This document shows positions 24,574 through 36,589 of a stretch of DNA of 64,000 bases, in pieces. The position numbers were made by a program, and so were the translations under genes. The notes under the pieces were generated by a model. It saw only the letters and a list, made by a program, of their open reading frames with translations, made no database searches and was not told the DNA's origin. This stretch comes from Antedon bifida (lineage: Eukaryota > Echinodermata > Crinoidea > Comatulida > Antedonidae), in contig OY727099.1 in the NCBI GenBank assembly GCA_963402885.1, positions 25,377,001-25,441,000 of the forward strand, read 5' to 3'. Numbering within the stretch: the stretch's first letter is position 1; the number at the start of each line of letters is the position of its first letter.

Positions 24574-25461
24574 GTTGGAATTACCTGTAAACAATTATAC
24601 TTTATAAACATTATTTGGAATTTGCTTTATTTGATATAATTTGAATAGAATATTCTAAGATTATTGACTCTACTTACTCTATTTACACAGAAAAAATTTT
24701 TTTTTTGCTTCTTTTGTACAATTTTACTAAAGATTTGTAATTGTAGAAAAAACATTAAAAAGAAGAAGTTTTTTCATGAATATTTAAACTGAGCAAAAAA
24801 ACAGGAATAAACCAGTAGCAACAATTAATTTTCTGTGATTGTCTAACCTTACCATTGGCTTTATATAAACAAAATAATTGAATTGAACAACGATAATTGC
24901 TTCTGATAATAAAAGAATATAAATGGAAAGATTATCCTTTTGTTTCACAATTGAATTTATAATTAACTGTTAGATTTTCTTAAATGTATTAACTAAATGT
25001 ATTAACTATTTAATAAAAATAAAAACGCCAAATTAGGAAGGTGACTACTCTGGTGATTGATAAAAAATACTATTTAAATCAATAAAATGTTCTTATAAAA
25101 CATATTAGTGGCAAAATTTATCTTATAGGATAACAAATTTCCTGTATTAGAATGATGTGGATAATTAGCAAAAATGCTTTAATGCAGCAACTCAAATCTC
25201 ATCTCATACTATTAGGAATTTGCATTGCAGACAGTAAAGTTTATTGAAAATTGTTTTTTTCATTCATATTTCAGGTTCAGGATTGCACAGGTTTAAAATC
25301 TAGGCCACAGTGATTTCAATAGATGTTTGTTATATCAACAAATGTTTGTTAACCATTGTCAATGAGATCCTAATATTAGGTTAAAAATTAAATAACCTAT
25401 GGATGGAAAACAAAATGTAAACTTATAAATGACTAAACATAAATGCTTAGTGATCTCTCAC

Positions 25462-25527
25462 CTGTTTTTGAATCAACATCATCATCATCATCTGAAACTT
25501 CTTTAGACGATAATTCCACAGATTTTT
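25462..25527 (-). CDS. Candidate 66-nt acidic linker exon
   Basis: Between the stop of the death-fold gene and TRIM-B the minus strand has an AG acceptor at 25528-25529, 66 open nucleotides and a strong donor (ACAG/GTGAGA). Phase is 1 at both ends. It would encode an acidic linker reading KSVELSSKEVSDDDDDVDSK. Both neighbouring exon borders are also phase 1, so splicing death-fold exon 2 to this exon and then to the TRIM-B acceptor keeps frame throughout. No equivalent exon was seen in the other copies. It rests on splice logic alone; RNA data would decide. Confidence 0.45.
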
Positions 25528-25735
25528 CTATTTCATAAGATATTTTTAAAAGGTTACAAAATATTATATTCAGTGATATTATCTACCTGCACTATATGAA
25601 GTCTTAATGCCTCCTTAAATTGTTATATTTTGTTGAAAATGTGTGCAAGTAAATCACTCTAAAAAGTGCACATCCCATCTTTATATCCATAATGTATGAA
25701 AAGCAAGAATCTGCGGCCCATCAGTCTGTAACATA

Positions 25736-27887
25736 TCAGTTTTTTTTAGATTGGGTTATTGGTTTAAAAATTCCTTCTTCTTCGAGCATATAGAGTGCTT
25801 CTTGATATTTTTCTTTGTCAATGTATGTTGTCCATTCCATTTGAAATTTCTGCTGCTGCTTCTTTGCCAATAATATTTCTGATAATTTTACAAGAAGCTT
25901 TCCGCTTTGAAACATTTCCCAAAGGTTCACCAGAGCAGCAGGATCCAGCACAGATAAGTTGAATATTATAGAACCATGTTCTGCATTGGTTAATTTTAAC
26001 CCATTTTCTTGACAGAAATGAATAAATCGCTGTATTGCTGAAAATAGAATTTTCTCATCATCTTTATTCATTGTGTTTTCATATTTGTAAAGTTCAACTA
26101 TGAAATCACAAATGCTTGGTATTGACAGATATCTTCGATTTTCTTTAAGAAAATTGGTTAAAAATTGCAGTTTGTTATCAATACTTCTTAATTCAGATGG
26201 CCTAACATCAGTGAGAGTAATCTGTGATGATTGCAGAGTTTGATTAATTGTTCTTTGTATTAATTGCAGTTTTTCATCAATGGTGTTTAGTACAGATGGC
26301 ATATGAGTTGATAAAGATTGTAGATTTTCATCAACAGCTCTTAGTAATGATGGCCAAACTTTATAGACTTTTGGTAAAGATTGCAGTATTTCATCAATAG
26401 TTCTTTGTAGTGACTGCAGTTTTTCATCAAGATTTCTTGATGGGCTATCTTCAGTGGAAGTCCTTTGTGACAGAGATTCATCGCAGATCTTTTTTTGAGG
26501 TTGTTGCTTCTCAAAGTCAGTCTTCCGTTTCAGAGTGACTGATATTTGAATATCTGTAATAAATAAAAAAATACATTTAATATTTTATTATTAATTAAAC
26601 TACTTACCTTACCTTTGTAGAAATACATAGTGTATTGCAAATCCTACTTTACTTGTGTCTGCCATGTTAGCATTTGATTAATGTATAACAAAAATAAGTT
26701 TGTTTACTGTGTGCACCAATAATGCATGTAGTTTAAGAATACAATTTAAGACAGTTTATAAATATCAGTTTCATTGTTAACAGCAAAATGTTTGTTTCAA
26801 ATTATATGGAGAAAATTTAATATTGGAGTACTATGGACATTTATTTATGAGTAAGTAAGTAACTTTTTAAAACTAAACTAAATTAAAAATTATTTTTTAT
26901 AATGTTAAAATGTTCCATGACTTACCTTTAGTAAGAGTTTTTACAGCCCTATGTAGTCCAAGACCCTTTAATATCTCAATAAATTCATCAATTTTGTTAT
27001 CTTCTTCACAAATTACATTAGTGTGATGTAAATCCATGAGAAGACTCCATCCATCGTGATAGTTCTTTGGAGGATGATTGTACACATTATCAATTTTGTT
27101 CACATCCTCCTGTATCAGTACATTGCCTAAATTCAGAATCTTTTGTTGATGATGACTGAATTTTGTAATAATGATTTTTCTAACATCAGGAAAAGATGGA
27201 AAGTGAATTTTAAGTTTGTCTACAAGAGCAAACTGTTTAGTGGCCTTTATGGTATCATGAAGTAGAGTAAGATCATTTGAACTCAGATCTCCAGAATCAC
27301 GTAACTTATTCAGCAAGTCCATCGTTGTAGAGGCTTTATCTAAGGCAGCTTCTGAAATGTAACCTTGAAACAAAACTTTCAGTTGCTTAAGAAGTGACCG
27401 TTCATCATACCAAGTTGAAAAACTTACTAAAGCCTGATTAAATTTGTTAAAGGTTTCTGGAATGAAAGAGAAGAAAATAAATTAATATAATTTACAGGAC
27501 TATTTACGTTAAGTTAATGTTAAACATCCCTTGAATAACATATTCTTGTTTTACAGTTAATACTTTTGTTTATTCCTTCTTATTTAGTAATATAAAACTT
27601 GGCACAACTTAATTAAACTTCCATTTAAAGAATAAAATTTGAAAAATTCATGTTACATCACTAAATAAGCAATTATACATAGAATCCAAAATATGACCAA
27701 CTAGAGATACCAAATACCAAATTATACTACTTAAAATATTTAAAGGACAAAATAACACTTTTTTTTCTTAATTGTCATCTATAACAATGTGCATAATTAT
27801 TTAAATCCAGAATTTGTAAAATTGAACCTACCTGGTTTAGCCATTTTGTCAAATAACAGTGCTTGTTTTCTATCTATTGATGTATTT
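25736..27887 (-). CDS. Death-fold adaptor, FADD-like plus TRADD-N-like (copy 1)
   Basis: Three coding exons: 27832-27844 (MAKP; exon begins at an acceptor near 27887, so a 5' UTR intron exists), 26926-27456 and 25736-26553; total 1362 nt, 453 aa. Exon 2 holds a death-effector-like domain (about 15-80; LLKQLKVLFQG, LRDSGDLSS) and then a death-domain-like helical region (about 95-175; FSHHQQKILNLG, YHDGWSLLMDL). Exon 3 starts with repeats of the type LQSLQRTIDE and ends with a region resembling the TRADD N-terminal domain (AEHGSIIFNLSVLDPAALVN). FADD has the DED-DD order; linking it to a TRADD-like region is unusual. Unlike its sisters, exon 3 runs past the normal donor (GA in place of GT) to a stop, so no TRIM tail is attached by that route. 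Role inferred: homotypic death-fold signalling in the cytosol. Domain calls come from pattern comparison only. Confidence 0.72.
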
Positions 27888-28369
27888 CTGAAAAATGGAG
27901 AAAAAAATCTGTATGGCCAGGCATGTTCAAGTGCTGTTTTTTATTCAGTATAATTATATTTGTGAATATGCTATAGCATAACTATTATCAAGTTTAAACA
28001 AACTGGTCAATTGGTCAGATGTTTGTACTACTCTGACGTACTTGTATTTGTGACTCACAACCTCCAGATTACTAGCCTGGGGTTCATACCTCCGAATTTG
28101 CACTGATAACTCTAGTTAGATTCAAACATGCAACATTAGGTTTAAATGGAAACGTTAACAATTTGTGACAATATGCTTTTGGAGAAAAAAATAAAATATA
28201 TGGGAAAGTTAGCTTCCAAATATACAGTTGGTAGGAAAGGCTGTGACCCCACCCTTATCCACCAGATACAACAATCCAATGTGTATTTAATATTAAAATG
28301 AGTACAAAATGTGTGTAAAAAGTAATGAAAAATACCTTAATTCCAAATTTTAAATACAATTCTTAAATG

Positions 28370-29045
28370 ATATAGGTGTAAGCTTCCAACTCCAACAGTC
28401 AACAGAATCAATTTCCTCATAAATTGAGTCTACAACCAGCCTTTCTGCAAACATACTTTTATTATGTGAAATAGACTTAGTATTGATGTGTTGTAGGTGT
28501 TCAGTCATCTGAATAGTTGAACCACTGATACTGTGTTCATTCGACCTATAAACCTTTTTACTATTATTATATTATTAGTGTATTATATATTCAGTGACTT
28601 AAATCATAAAGACTTTGATAATAATATGTTTGTGCACACAAACTAAACTTTTCTATAGCATTTATCAGCCTATTCAATAGAGAGGGAAATGGCAACCAAC
28701 ATGGCTAACTAAAATGTTGTATAATAGATTGTATAACAGCAGACCTTTTGCTATGGTTCTGTATGCTGTACTGTAGGGCTGTAAAAGAAAGCTTAGAAAA
28801 GACACAAACAGCTAATATGAATATTGAAATTCCTTTTATAATGCTTATTTTATTTCAATTTTCACTCTTTCTGAATTACAACACAGTTTATGTACATATT
28901 AAACCAAAATAACAAATACTCTATCTTTACACGCACTGTAGTGCTAAGAGGTTTACAATACAGATACATAAATGAATTCTCTCTACATAAGCCACATTGG
29001 TAAATATTTAAATTATCAGAATCACTGTTGGATTTGATATTGACT
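28370..29045. repeat. Duplicated upstream block of the death-fold genes
   Basis: This noncoding block upstream of the copy 1 first exon recurs upstream of copy 2 (split: about 41690-41885 and 44420-44890) and copy 3 (about 50790-51520). Shared stretches include TTTGCTATGGTTCTGTATGC and AGAGAGGGAAATGGCAACCA. Its consistent place 5' of each gene suggests that it carries the promoter, but I see no TATA box. Confidence 0.65.
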
Positions 29046-29072
29046 TAAACTAATAGAATAAAAGCTGAATTA

Positions 29073-29225
29073 CTAAAGCTCTGTTTACACTATCAAACTA
29101 GTTTGACAACAAAGTGTGATGTGCCCAAATATGGTAGTGATATGGCCAAATATGGTAGTGGTATGACATCATCATGTCCATATATGGCCACATCACATTT
29201 TTTTGTCACATAAAATTTAATAGAT
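29073..29225. mobile_element. MITE, CTCTGTCTACACTATCAAAC family
   Basis: The left end reads AAGCTCTGTTTACACTATCA and leads into AACTAGTTTGAC; the interior repeats CCAAATATGGTAGTG twice; the right end fades into TTTTTTGTCACATAAAATTT. The right part also occurs alone at 51540-51610 as part of a duplicated block. Confidence 0.65.
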
Positions 29226-29696
29226 AAACTTTCACTATAATAACTTTGTTTCTTGAAGTACAAATGTTATTGTTTTATTCAGTTGTTGTATGAATTCTGG
29301 TTTTGAGACAAAGGCGGATCTGACCTAGGTTAAAAATGTCAATAATTGTTTAACTGTTTCTGATATTTAAACCATGTCATATTAGTAGTAAAAAACAAAT
29401 CAAAATATATACTGTAACCAAATATAGTGTGCAATACTAATTAGAATAATAATTTTTGGAAATCCTTTTTGTGGAATGATATTGGATATGAATTTATAAA
29501 AATACAGTATAATACAATATTGTAAACACAGGTAATATACTAAGCCTAATACAGTACAGAAATATAATATACAGTACAGAAATATAATATACTGTAAGGA
29601 TTTTAGAGAGGGTGGTCCATACTGTTAGAACAATTTTGAAAAGTGTTATTGTTACAGAGTGATTGATTTCCACGGTTCATAGATTATTGCACAGAT

Positions 29697-31811
29697 TTAG
29701 TAATTGAATATCTTCAATGCTTTGTTATACTGATCTATTACAGCAATTGTTCGTGGCTGATGCATGCATGAAATGATGCATAATCCTAATGCCCACTTTG
29801 TTTCACCAATCACTTTTATGAATTTACCATCTTTGTCAAAGAGCTGTACATTGTGGTAACATGATACAATGATGTTATCATCTTTATCAACTACTACTGC
29901 ACGTGGGTTTGTCAACTTTCCCACATCATTATCTGATGCTTCAACAAGAACTTTGATTGGTCTTCCATCATTATCAGTCAGTTGTAGTCCATGATGCGAG
30001 GTTAATATGAGAATCTGTCTTTGGTTTGTAAATGTAACATCCATGACACATATATCAGGTTGTGACCATTTATGGATGACCTGACCACTAGATATGTTAT
30101 AGGCCACTGTACCGTTGTAACCATTAGCTACATAGACAACATTTGATTCCTCATCTACATGGATACCTTCTGGAGATGACAATCCTCTTCTTTTACTGAA
30201 TGTTCTAATCACCTTACCATTCATATTGCATATTGTAATGCACCTTTTACCTCTATCACTGAATATTATCTCACCATTCTTCATTTTGAACATTCTGTTG
30301 ACTCTTGTGCATTGTGGTAGTGTAATTTCACCAATGTGTTCTCCGGATGTTTTATACTTAAGTATTTCTTTTGTCTGACATGAAACCAGCAAGCAATCAT
30401 TGTCACACTTAAGTACATCTTGACCACCATAGTCTAATTTGATAGAATTGATTAATTCTTTTAATACTGTGATTGTCATTGGTGAATTTATGATGTGTTT
30501 GCCATCAACTGTCACATCTAATCTACAATTTCCTGGGCTTGTACATTTTCTTGTCAATACATATTCTCCATTTTCTTCTTCAAACTTTACTTCTTCCAGT
30601 CCTTCTTGTGTAGACCATGTTGCATTCAGTTGAGTTGCATCTACTTCACATTCCTTTTGTTTTCTTACTTTTACTTCCATGGTTTCACCTTCAATCACAG
30701 GTGCATTTGCTTGTAATGTTAGATAGTCAGCTGTTTTTTCAGTGTCCATAAGTTTTAGTTGAATAAATTGCTCTTTGATTTGACAAAAGTAAATTTGTCC
30801 GTCGTCAATTGGATGTGTTGTTGGTGCATTTTTAATTCTGTCTGTCAGTGCTTTGACTATCATTTTACCAGATTCAATTGCTGATACTTCATTGCCTTTT
30901 AATAATTTATGAAGTAAATTCAGTTTTGTGTTCACATCAGATATTGTTTTTTTTAATTCACTTATTTGTTCATCAATCTCTTTCTTTTTTTTTTCATAAA
31001 TCGTTTTTACTTGCTTCTCCATTGTCTCTCCATTCTTTTTGATTGTCTTAGTAGTTTCTTGTACATAATCTTCAATATCTTGCAAAGATTTTGATTTATT
31101 TTTTTCCAGACCTGTATTGATCTCTAGAATTTCTTTTAAGCTGTTTTCTAATTCTGTTGTAAAAGTATTTGCATCCTTTTCCAATTCTGTCAAAGTTTCC
31201 GTAAATGCTTTAAATAACTCTGAAGTTCCTATTGGCTTTTGTCTCCCTTCACAATCTCTGTGACCCAAGATTGTACAATTCACACAGATTAGGTGTTCAC
31301 AATCTTTGCAGTAAAATTCTAAAGGTTTACTGTGAGCCTCACACTGTGAAGGATGCAATGATGCAATCGGTATTGAGCTCATTTCTTTCATCTCATTCAT
31401 TGAATATAGCTTGTGACTTCTCAAAGCTGGAATTCCTTTATGACTGGTGCAACAAGTTGAACATATGTACTCCTTACAATCCTGACAGTAACTTTCCACT
31501 TCTCCACCCATCCCACAAACACAATTTTTGTTATTCTTTTCTGAAAAATGTTGAACAGTTTCTAAAATGTTGTTTAGAAATGTATTCGGTGCAAGGCTTT
31601 TAAGCCTGCCCTCTGGAATGTTGTAGGTTTTGCAGCATGTAGGACAAGTGAGTGTCCCTTTTTTCGTCATCCATTTTTCTAGGCATATCAAGCAGAAGGT
31701 GTGTAGACATCTTAAAGTTCTTGGATCCTTTAGTTGATCAGTGCAGATGCTACACTCGAGATGCTCATTGATGTCTTCTAAAAACTTATTTGTATTACCA
31801 GCTGCAGCCAT
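29697..31811 (-). CDS. TRIM-C: RING/B-box/coiled-coil/filamin/NHL protein
   Basis: Intact single-exon coding region of 704 aa. RING about 18-62 (CSICTDQLKDPRTL, CLHTFCLICLEKWM, CPTCCKTYNIPEG), B-box 1 about 95-135 ([16 protein letters not shown]), B-box 2 about 150-192, long charged coiled coil about 195-330, filamin-like repeat about 365-455 ([14 protein letters not shown]), NHL propeller about 460-704 (MFKMKNGEIIFSD, GIHVDEESNVVYVANG, AVVVDKDDNIIVS). It would act as a RING ubiquitin ligase, with the propeller choosing the target or RNA. A possible 5' noncoding exon is at about 32660-32800. Its last 280 codons encode exactly the same protein as pseudogene TRIM-D, pointing to recent duplication or conversion. 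An acceptor (CACAAG) lies 10 nt before the ATG. Confidence 0.9.
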   Translation of the reverse strand: MAAAGNTNKFLEDINEHLECSICTDQLKDPRTLRCLHTFCLICLEKWMTKKGTLTCPTCCKTYNIPEGRLKSLAPNTFLNNILETVQHFSEKNNKNCVCGMGGEVESYCQDCKEYICSTCCTSHKGIPALRSHKLYSMNEMKEMSSIPIASLHPSQCEAHSKPLEFYCKDCEHLICVNCTILGHRDCEGRQKPIGTSELFKAFTETLTELEKDANTFTTELENSLKEILEINTGLEKNKSKSLQDIEDYVQETTKTIKKNGETMEKQVKTIYEKKKKEIDEQISELKKTISDVNTKLNLLHKLLKGNEVSAIESGKMIVKALTDRIKNAPTTHPIDDGQIYFCQIKEQFIQLKLMDTEKTADYLTLQANAPVIEGETMEVKVRKQKECEVDATQLNATWSTQEGLEEVKFEEENGEYVLTRKCTSPGNCRLDVTVDGKHIINSPMTITVLKELINSIKLDYGGQDVLKCDNDCLLVSCQTKEILKYKTSGEHIGEITLPQCTRVNRMFKMKNGEIIFSDRGKRCITICNMNGKVIRTFSKRRGLSSPEGIHVDEESNVVYVANGYNGTVAYNISSGQVIHKWSQPDICVMDVTFTNQRQILILTSHHGLQLTDNDGRPIKVLVEASDNDVGKLTNPRAVVVDKDDNIIVSCYHNVQLFDKDGKFIKVIGETKWALGLCIISCMHQPRTIAVIDQYNKALKIFNY

Positions 31812-32659
31812 CTTGAAATACCTTGTGAAAAATCAATAATATTGTATCAAGCATTTATGAAATTTAATCCAATATGGTTGTTATTAATAATTTGACTGAT
31901 TTGATAACTTACAATGTAATGTTGTGTTTGTCTGGCTTACTGTAATGTAATCATGAGATAGTTTTCCTTGCAATTCTGTGGGCATAAATTATATTACAAT
32001 GTCACAGGTTAAAATATGTATTGTCCTCCAATACAGTAAAACTGTAAGTAGGTCATTTTGCAGTTTTAATAAAGTTATTATTAACTTTTGTTTAAAAAAA
32101 AAAAAAAATAATGATTTCACTTTCATTTGACTACTTCATTTTTTTGGATACAAATTCAACACTTTTTAGTTTTTATTTAATTTACAGTTTATCATGTGAA
32201 TCATTTTTTTTATCCTTTATGGTAAAAGTGAATAACTAATGTGAGGTTAAAACAGTCACAGTTAACGGAAATTAGTTTTCCTTTAAGTGTGTAATGTATT
32301 ATTCAAACATATACATATACGTATACATATACTGTAGACAATATATTTCTTATGTATATTTCTTTTAATCGTTCATTCTACAGTAAACGAGGCAGATGGG
32401 GCACTTGTGTTAAGAGTGTTCAATCATAGTTTTTTTTAAATAGATGTGTGGGTTAGACGTCAAACAAACCCACCGTTTTAGAGTCAGATATAGCAATAAT
32501 AATGTAGGCTTTTTGTGCGCAAGTGTCCATCAGAAAAAAATGCTCATGGCACTATTTTACAATAAATAATAAAAAAGCTTTACAAACTACATATGGCATT
32601 ATAACACATTTCACAATAAAAAGAGAAAAGTCAAAAGAATAGTCTGTATTTCTTCTTAC

Positions 32660-32800
32660 CTTGATTCTCTTTATAGTAGCTAACTTCACGGTAGCCAGTT
32701 TACTATAGACCATCACCAAGGCTGTGCCAGACATATATTGCACTTGTCTAAAGTATTGAATGTCATATATTTTCATCTATTATTGTATTTTCGTTTTATT
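32660..32800 (-). other. Candidate 5' exon of TRIM-C
   Basis: The minus strand ends in a consensus donor (ATCAAG/GTAAGA) at 32660 and would splice to the acceptor 10 nt before the TRIM-C start. It contains an open frame starting MKIYDIQYFRQVQY that would be out of frame with TRIM-C, so it would be an upstream ORF in the leader. The same segment lies at 59779-59915 upstream of TRIM-D. The exon's 5' edge is unknown. Confidence 0.4.
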
Positions 32801-33010
32801 TCCAACAACATCTGTTGGAAATTTTAGCAATGGTTCATTTCATAGACAGTCGATAGCGCTCAATTTACCTGATTTGTTTTATTCAAACTCAATTAATTAA
32901 AAGGACATAACAACTTTCATATAAATATCCCTACAAAATATTGTAATTTAGGTGATCATTACATGCTGGACCAATATTGAACATGACCTAATTTGCCGAA
33001 ATTCCTCCTC

Positions 33011-33339
33011 GATGTATTGTCCCCCAAAAACATGAAAAATGAAGATTAATTAAATCAGACTTTGAATAGGTTATTTTGTAGTTTTAATAAAGTTAATCAC
33101 TTCCATAGAAAAAAACCATTAAAAAATAATGTTTTTAAATGACAAAATAAATGGTTACATTCAACCAAAAATCCACAGCCAATATGACTATTTTTTGCTT
33201 TAAATTACAGTTTTTTTAGGTAAAAAGTTTTTTCTATCCAATTTTTGGTCAAAGTGGATAACTATTATATGACATCAAAATGGCATATTATTAGAAAAAA
33301 AAAAATTTTAAGACATTTTTTCCAGAGGGACAATACATC
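33011..33339. mobile_element. MITE, GTATTGTCCCCC family, complete
   Basis: A 329-bp noncoding element with terminal inverted repeats GATGTATTGTCCCCC and, at the right, GGGACAATACATC. It is the best copy of a family also found at about 15.0-15.5k, 21.7k and 60.1k, with a fragment in the GOPC/CDK5RAP1 promoter interval. The copy at 60.1k lies at the matching place of a duplicated block, so those two arose by duplication and not by separate insertion. Confidence 0.8.
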
Positions 33340-33675
33340 TTTAGGTCTGCAAATATGTTTGAAATCTAAGGGTCTGTTTCTGCTGCATAGCACCGAATAA
33401 ACTGTTTATAATAAACTATAAAGTTTATATAGACTGCATTTTTCTAATAAATTTGTGTCCAACCATTGAAATCAATGGGTGGTTGTCGACAAAAAACATT
33501 AAAAATACCCAAAATGCAATGCGGTGAGGTGGGTAAACGTTAAGATACAACATTATTTAAATTCAACGGTGGTCAATCAAATTTACGTTTTAATCACGTC
33601 CTAAAATCTGCTTGGGTGGTTTCAAGCTGCCGGTTATTGAAAAGTTTCCGTTGCTGTTATTATGTAGGTCTATAT

Positions 33676-33744
33676 GAAGAGCTTGTGATAACATGGGAAG
33701 CTGAAGAACAAAGTTAAAAGAGATTAAAACACTTTTCTGAACAG
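33676..33744 (+). pseudogene. CDK5RAP1 exon 5-like fragment, decayed
   Basis: Plus-strand sequence keeps GCTTGTGATAACATG near its start and TTTCTGAACAG/GTAAAC at its end, matching the two ends of CDK5RAP1 exon 5 and its donor, but the radical-SAM middle is gone. A sister fragment is at 60627-60702. Confidence 0.6.
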
Positions 33745-33864
33745 GTAAACAAAACTTAACTTTTAATATATTTTTATTGTGAACACAGAACACTACATTG
33801 TATACATTACGCTACATTACACTAGTGATATATGTGCCAATAGAATAAAAATTACAACATACAA

Positions 33865-35860
33865 CTAGAATTTAATTCGTCACTTTGACGAATTATAGGT
33901 GATCATTTTTATCATTTTACTGTAATTAATTTTTTTTAAACATGCACGTACGTTAACATACGATCAGAAAAGGTTGATGTATACCATCCTATTATATGCT
34001 TAATAGTGCTGAGTTGTGCCTATTATATGCCATATACAATATGTACAGTATATACTGTATATCTATATACAGTGTAGCATAGGTGAAATCACGAGACACA
34101 TATCATGTTCTAATTTTTTGGCATGATGGAATTATCAAAATAAATTCGAAGATGGCAATTTCGAAAGATTATGAATTGAGCAAATAAATATAAGAATTGG
34201 AAGAGAATCTGGCACGTAGAAGCGCTGTGCGCGCTCTTTGAAATTTGTATAACTTTGACGAAAAAGATGAAAAAACTACTTTTTAACTTCATCTGGCCAT
34301 ATGTTAACGTCACAACATCCGATAGGCTTGATTTTTATATGAATTCATATGTAAATTTCATCAGCTTTCATAATAAATTATAATAATCAAGGTAACCTTC
34401 AATTCTAAAGAGCAGTAAGATATTTAAATTCACGGCAAAGTTGAAATTACATGACCTACGTTATTCGAGGTTTTACGCGTGATGACGTCATCAAAATGAA
34501 AATAGTGTCAACTCATGATAAAGATAATTAATTAAGCAAGCACATACTAAAATTTGAGCGAAAATCAGGCACAAAATAACAGAGATACGTTCTATTGAAT
34601 GTGATAATTATATGACGAAAGAGAAAAAACCTTAATTTTAAATTCAAGTGGCCATTTGATGACGTCACAACATTTTGTACGTCAAATGTGTACATGAATT
34701 CATATCTACAACTTAATGGCTTCCCGAATAAGTTAAAAAAATTGGGGGTCATCTTCCATTCTGAAGAGTTATTTTCATTCTGAAGAGCTGTAAGATACTT
34801 AAATTCACGGCAAAGTTGAAATTACACGACCTATGTTATTCGAGGTTTTACGCGTGATGACGTCATCAAAATGAAAATAGTGTCAACTCATGATAAAGAT
34901 AATTAATTAAGCAAGCACATACTAAAATTTGAGCGAAAATCAGGCACAAAATAACAGAGATGCGTTCTATTGAATGTGATAATTATATGACGAAAGAGAA
35001 AAAACCTTAATTTTAAATTCAAGTGGCCATTTGATGACGTCACAACATTTTGTACGTCAAATGTGTACATGAATTCATATCTACAACTCAATGGCTTCCC
35101 GAATAAGTTAAAAAATTGGGGGTCATCTTCCTTTCTGAAGAGTTATTTTCATTTTAAAAAAGACCTATATTTTTCACCATTTTCAGAACTTTTGTGAAAT
35201 TAATGTGCGCATTTTGTCATTTTTAACGTGCTCGTATAGCGTTATTTTAAGTCGGAATGGACTCAAAATCGGTGAATGTACTAAGAATTGTGAATGGAAT
35301 GTGATATATACATCAAATTTTATTTTTTACGCTTTTTAAGAATCGCGTGCGCAAAAACGTGTTTTTGCGCAGTAATTTCTTGAAACACGCAAATGGCCTA
35401 ACTCATGCTCTAAATTGATAAAAACTTAATTTTGAGCTTTTTAAATTTTTAACGTGCGATTTCACGCGCATGACCCTACGTGCACGTGCGTTTTTATTTG
35501 CTAATATTTTTACCCTTGACCTGAAGTTTACGTGTACTGAATTTCATTATTTTGTGATATATAATTATGGAGATATGATTGATAGTGTGATTTCACAAAA
35601 TCGCGTATTATTGATGTCACGGTTGAGTGATCACACTGAAAAGCTTATTATGGTTAAGTTAAAGTATTTGAAAGACATTGTAAAATTGTTGTGATCATTG
35701 CTATTCAACTTTTTGAGATAATTGTTACACAAAAAGTGTACAGAAAGAAAAATAATAACAATAACAAAAACAACAATAAAGATTTTGTACAATAACAATA
35801 GATGATCATTTTATTCTAAATGATCACCTAATTATGTTTTTTATAATTGCGCAATTATAA
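33865..35860 (-). mobile_element. Helitron-like non-autonomous element, minus orientation
   Basis: Read on the minus strand the element ends at 33865 with CTAG followed by T. Just before it is a hairpin (33874-33894: AATTCGTCA, loop AAG, TGACGAATT) and a 9-nt spacer. That is the layout of a Helitron 3' end. The interior holds a tandem duplication of about 350 bp (34440-34785 and 34790-35140). The same family lies in plus orientation at 41.9-44.4k. A piece in the opposite orientation follows at about 35880-36330. No Rep/helicase coding is seen. The 5' limit is uncertain. Confidence 0.6.
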
Positions 35861-35867
35861 AAAACAT
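35834..35867. repeat. Perfect 34-bp palindrome
   Basis: The two 17-base arms centre on TTGCGCAA and are perfectly self-complementary. A second hairpin follows at once (35870-35892: GTTATCCGC, 5-nt loop, GCGGATAAC). They lie at the junction between the minus-oriented Helitron-like element and an oppositely oriented fragment. Confidence 0.9.
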
Positions 35868-36486
35868 GGGTTATCCGCACTTGGCGGATAACACCTTGTT
35901 ATTGTCACAATCTTTTTTTTTTGTTAAAAATTTAAAATGCGAAAAATCAGTTTCTAATCAACTTTCTACGCGTTTCATGTAATTTTAAGCATGTAAACAT
36001 TTCCTGGCACATTTTCTGTTGAATTTTAGATACGAATTAATGTACAAATTGTGCGCATCGGATGTTGTGACGTCATCATATGGCCAGTTGAATTATAAAA
36101 GTCGTATTCATATTTTGCATCATAATTCATGACATTTAAAAGAGCACATATCCTATGTTTCCAAATTTCTTCAACACGTTAATATGTTGCTCAGATAATT
36201 CCCTTTCAAAATTGCTATCTAGATGTTTCAGTTTGATGATGTCATCATGTTAAAAATTGGAATAAAAGGCGGGTCCCGTTATTTTCACCTATTCTGCACT
36301 GTATGCAGTATGTATATAGTGTATAGTGTATATATACTTAGACACAAAATAGAGAGGGCACGACACTAACATTTTATTTTCTTACGGTCACAATGGCATA
36401 ATTGTTTATCTGTGAGCAATATTCTAACGTATGACGTGCACGTGGCGTTTGCGAGTTCAAATCTAGTTTATGGTTTATTATTGTTC

Positions 36487-36589
36487 AGAGGTGATAAACA
36501 TGTATTGTATTGTGCCTTTCAGAAGAGAAAGGAAATGAAGTCGACCTATGACCTCTATTTTGGAAGAGATTCAAGTACTTCCTCAACAG
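36487..36589 (+). pseudogene. CDK5RAP1 exon 5 duplicate
   Basis: Strong match to exon 5 at 15676-15796: TATTGTGCCTTTCA, GAAGTCGACCTATGACCTC, then a final CAACAG followed by a donor-like GTAAAA. The radical-SAM cysteine segment is partly deleted and no frame remains. It lies 270 bp beyond the 3' end of fusion copy 2, as real exon 5 lies 304 bp beyond TRIM-A. Confidence 0.85.

Noticed and set aside
24574-24594. Longer TRIM-B start seven codons upstream
   Set aside because: The codon at 24592-24594 is TTG on the minus strand and the acceptor AG falls within this stretch. The first ATG is at 24573.
30439-30633. Plus-strand open frames inside the TRIM and fusion exons (also near 23.3k, 37.5k, 46.0k, 53.1k and 62.1k)
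   Set aside because: They recur at the same places antisense to filamin and NHL codons because the sense sequence is conserved. No splice sites, starts or protein-like pattern of their own.
34528-35091. Repeated short open frames (62-74 aa) at 34.5k, 34.9k, 42.9k, 43.4k and 44.0k
   Set aside because: They are copies of the same noncoding Helitron-like repeat. No helicase or Rep motifs appear, and the frames drift between copies.
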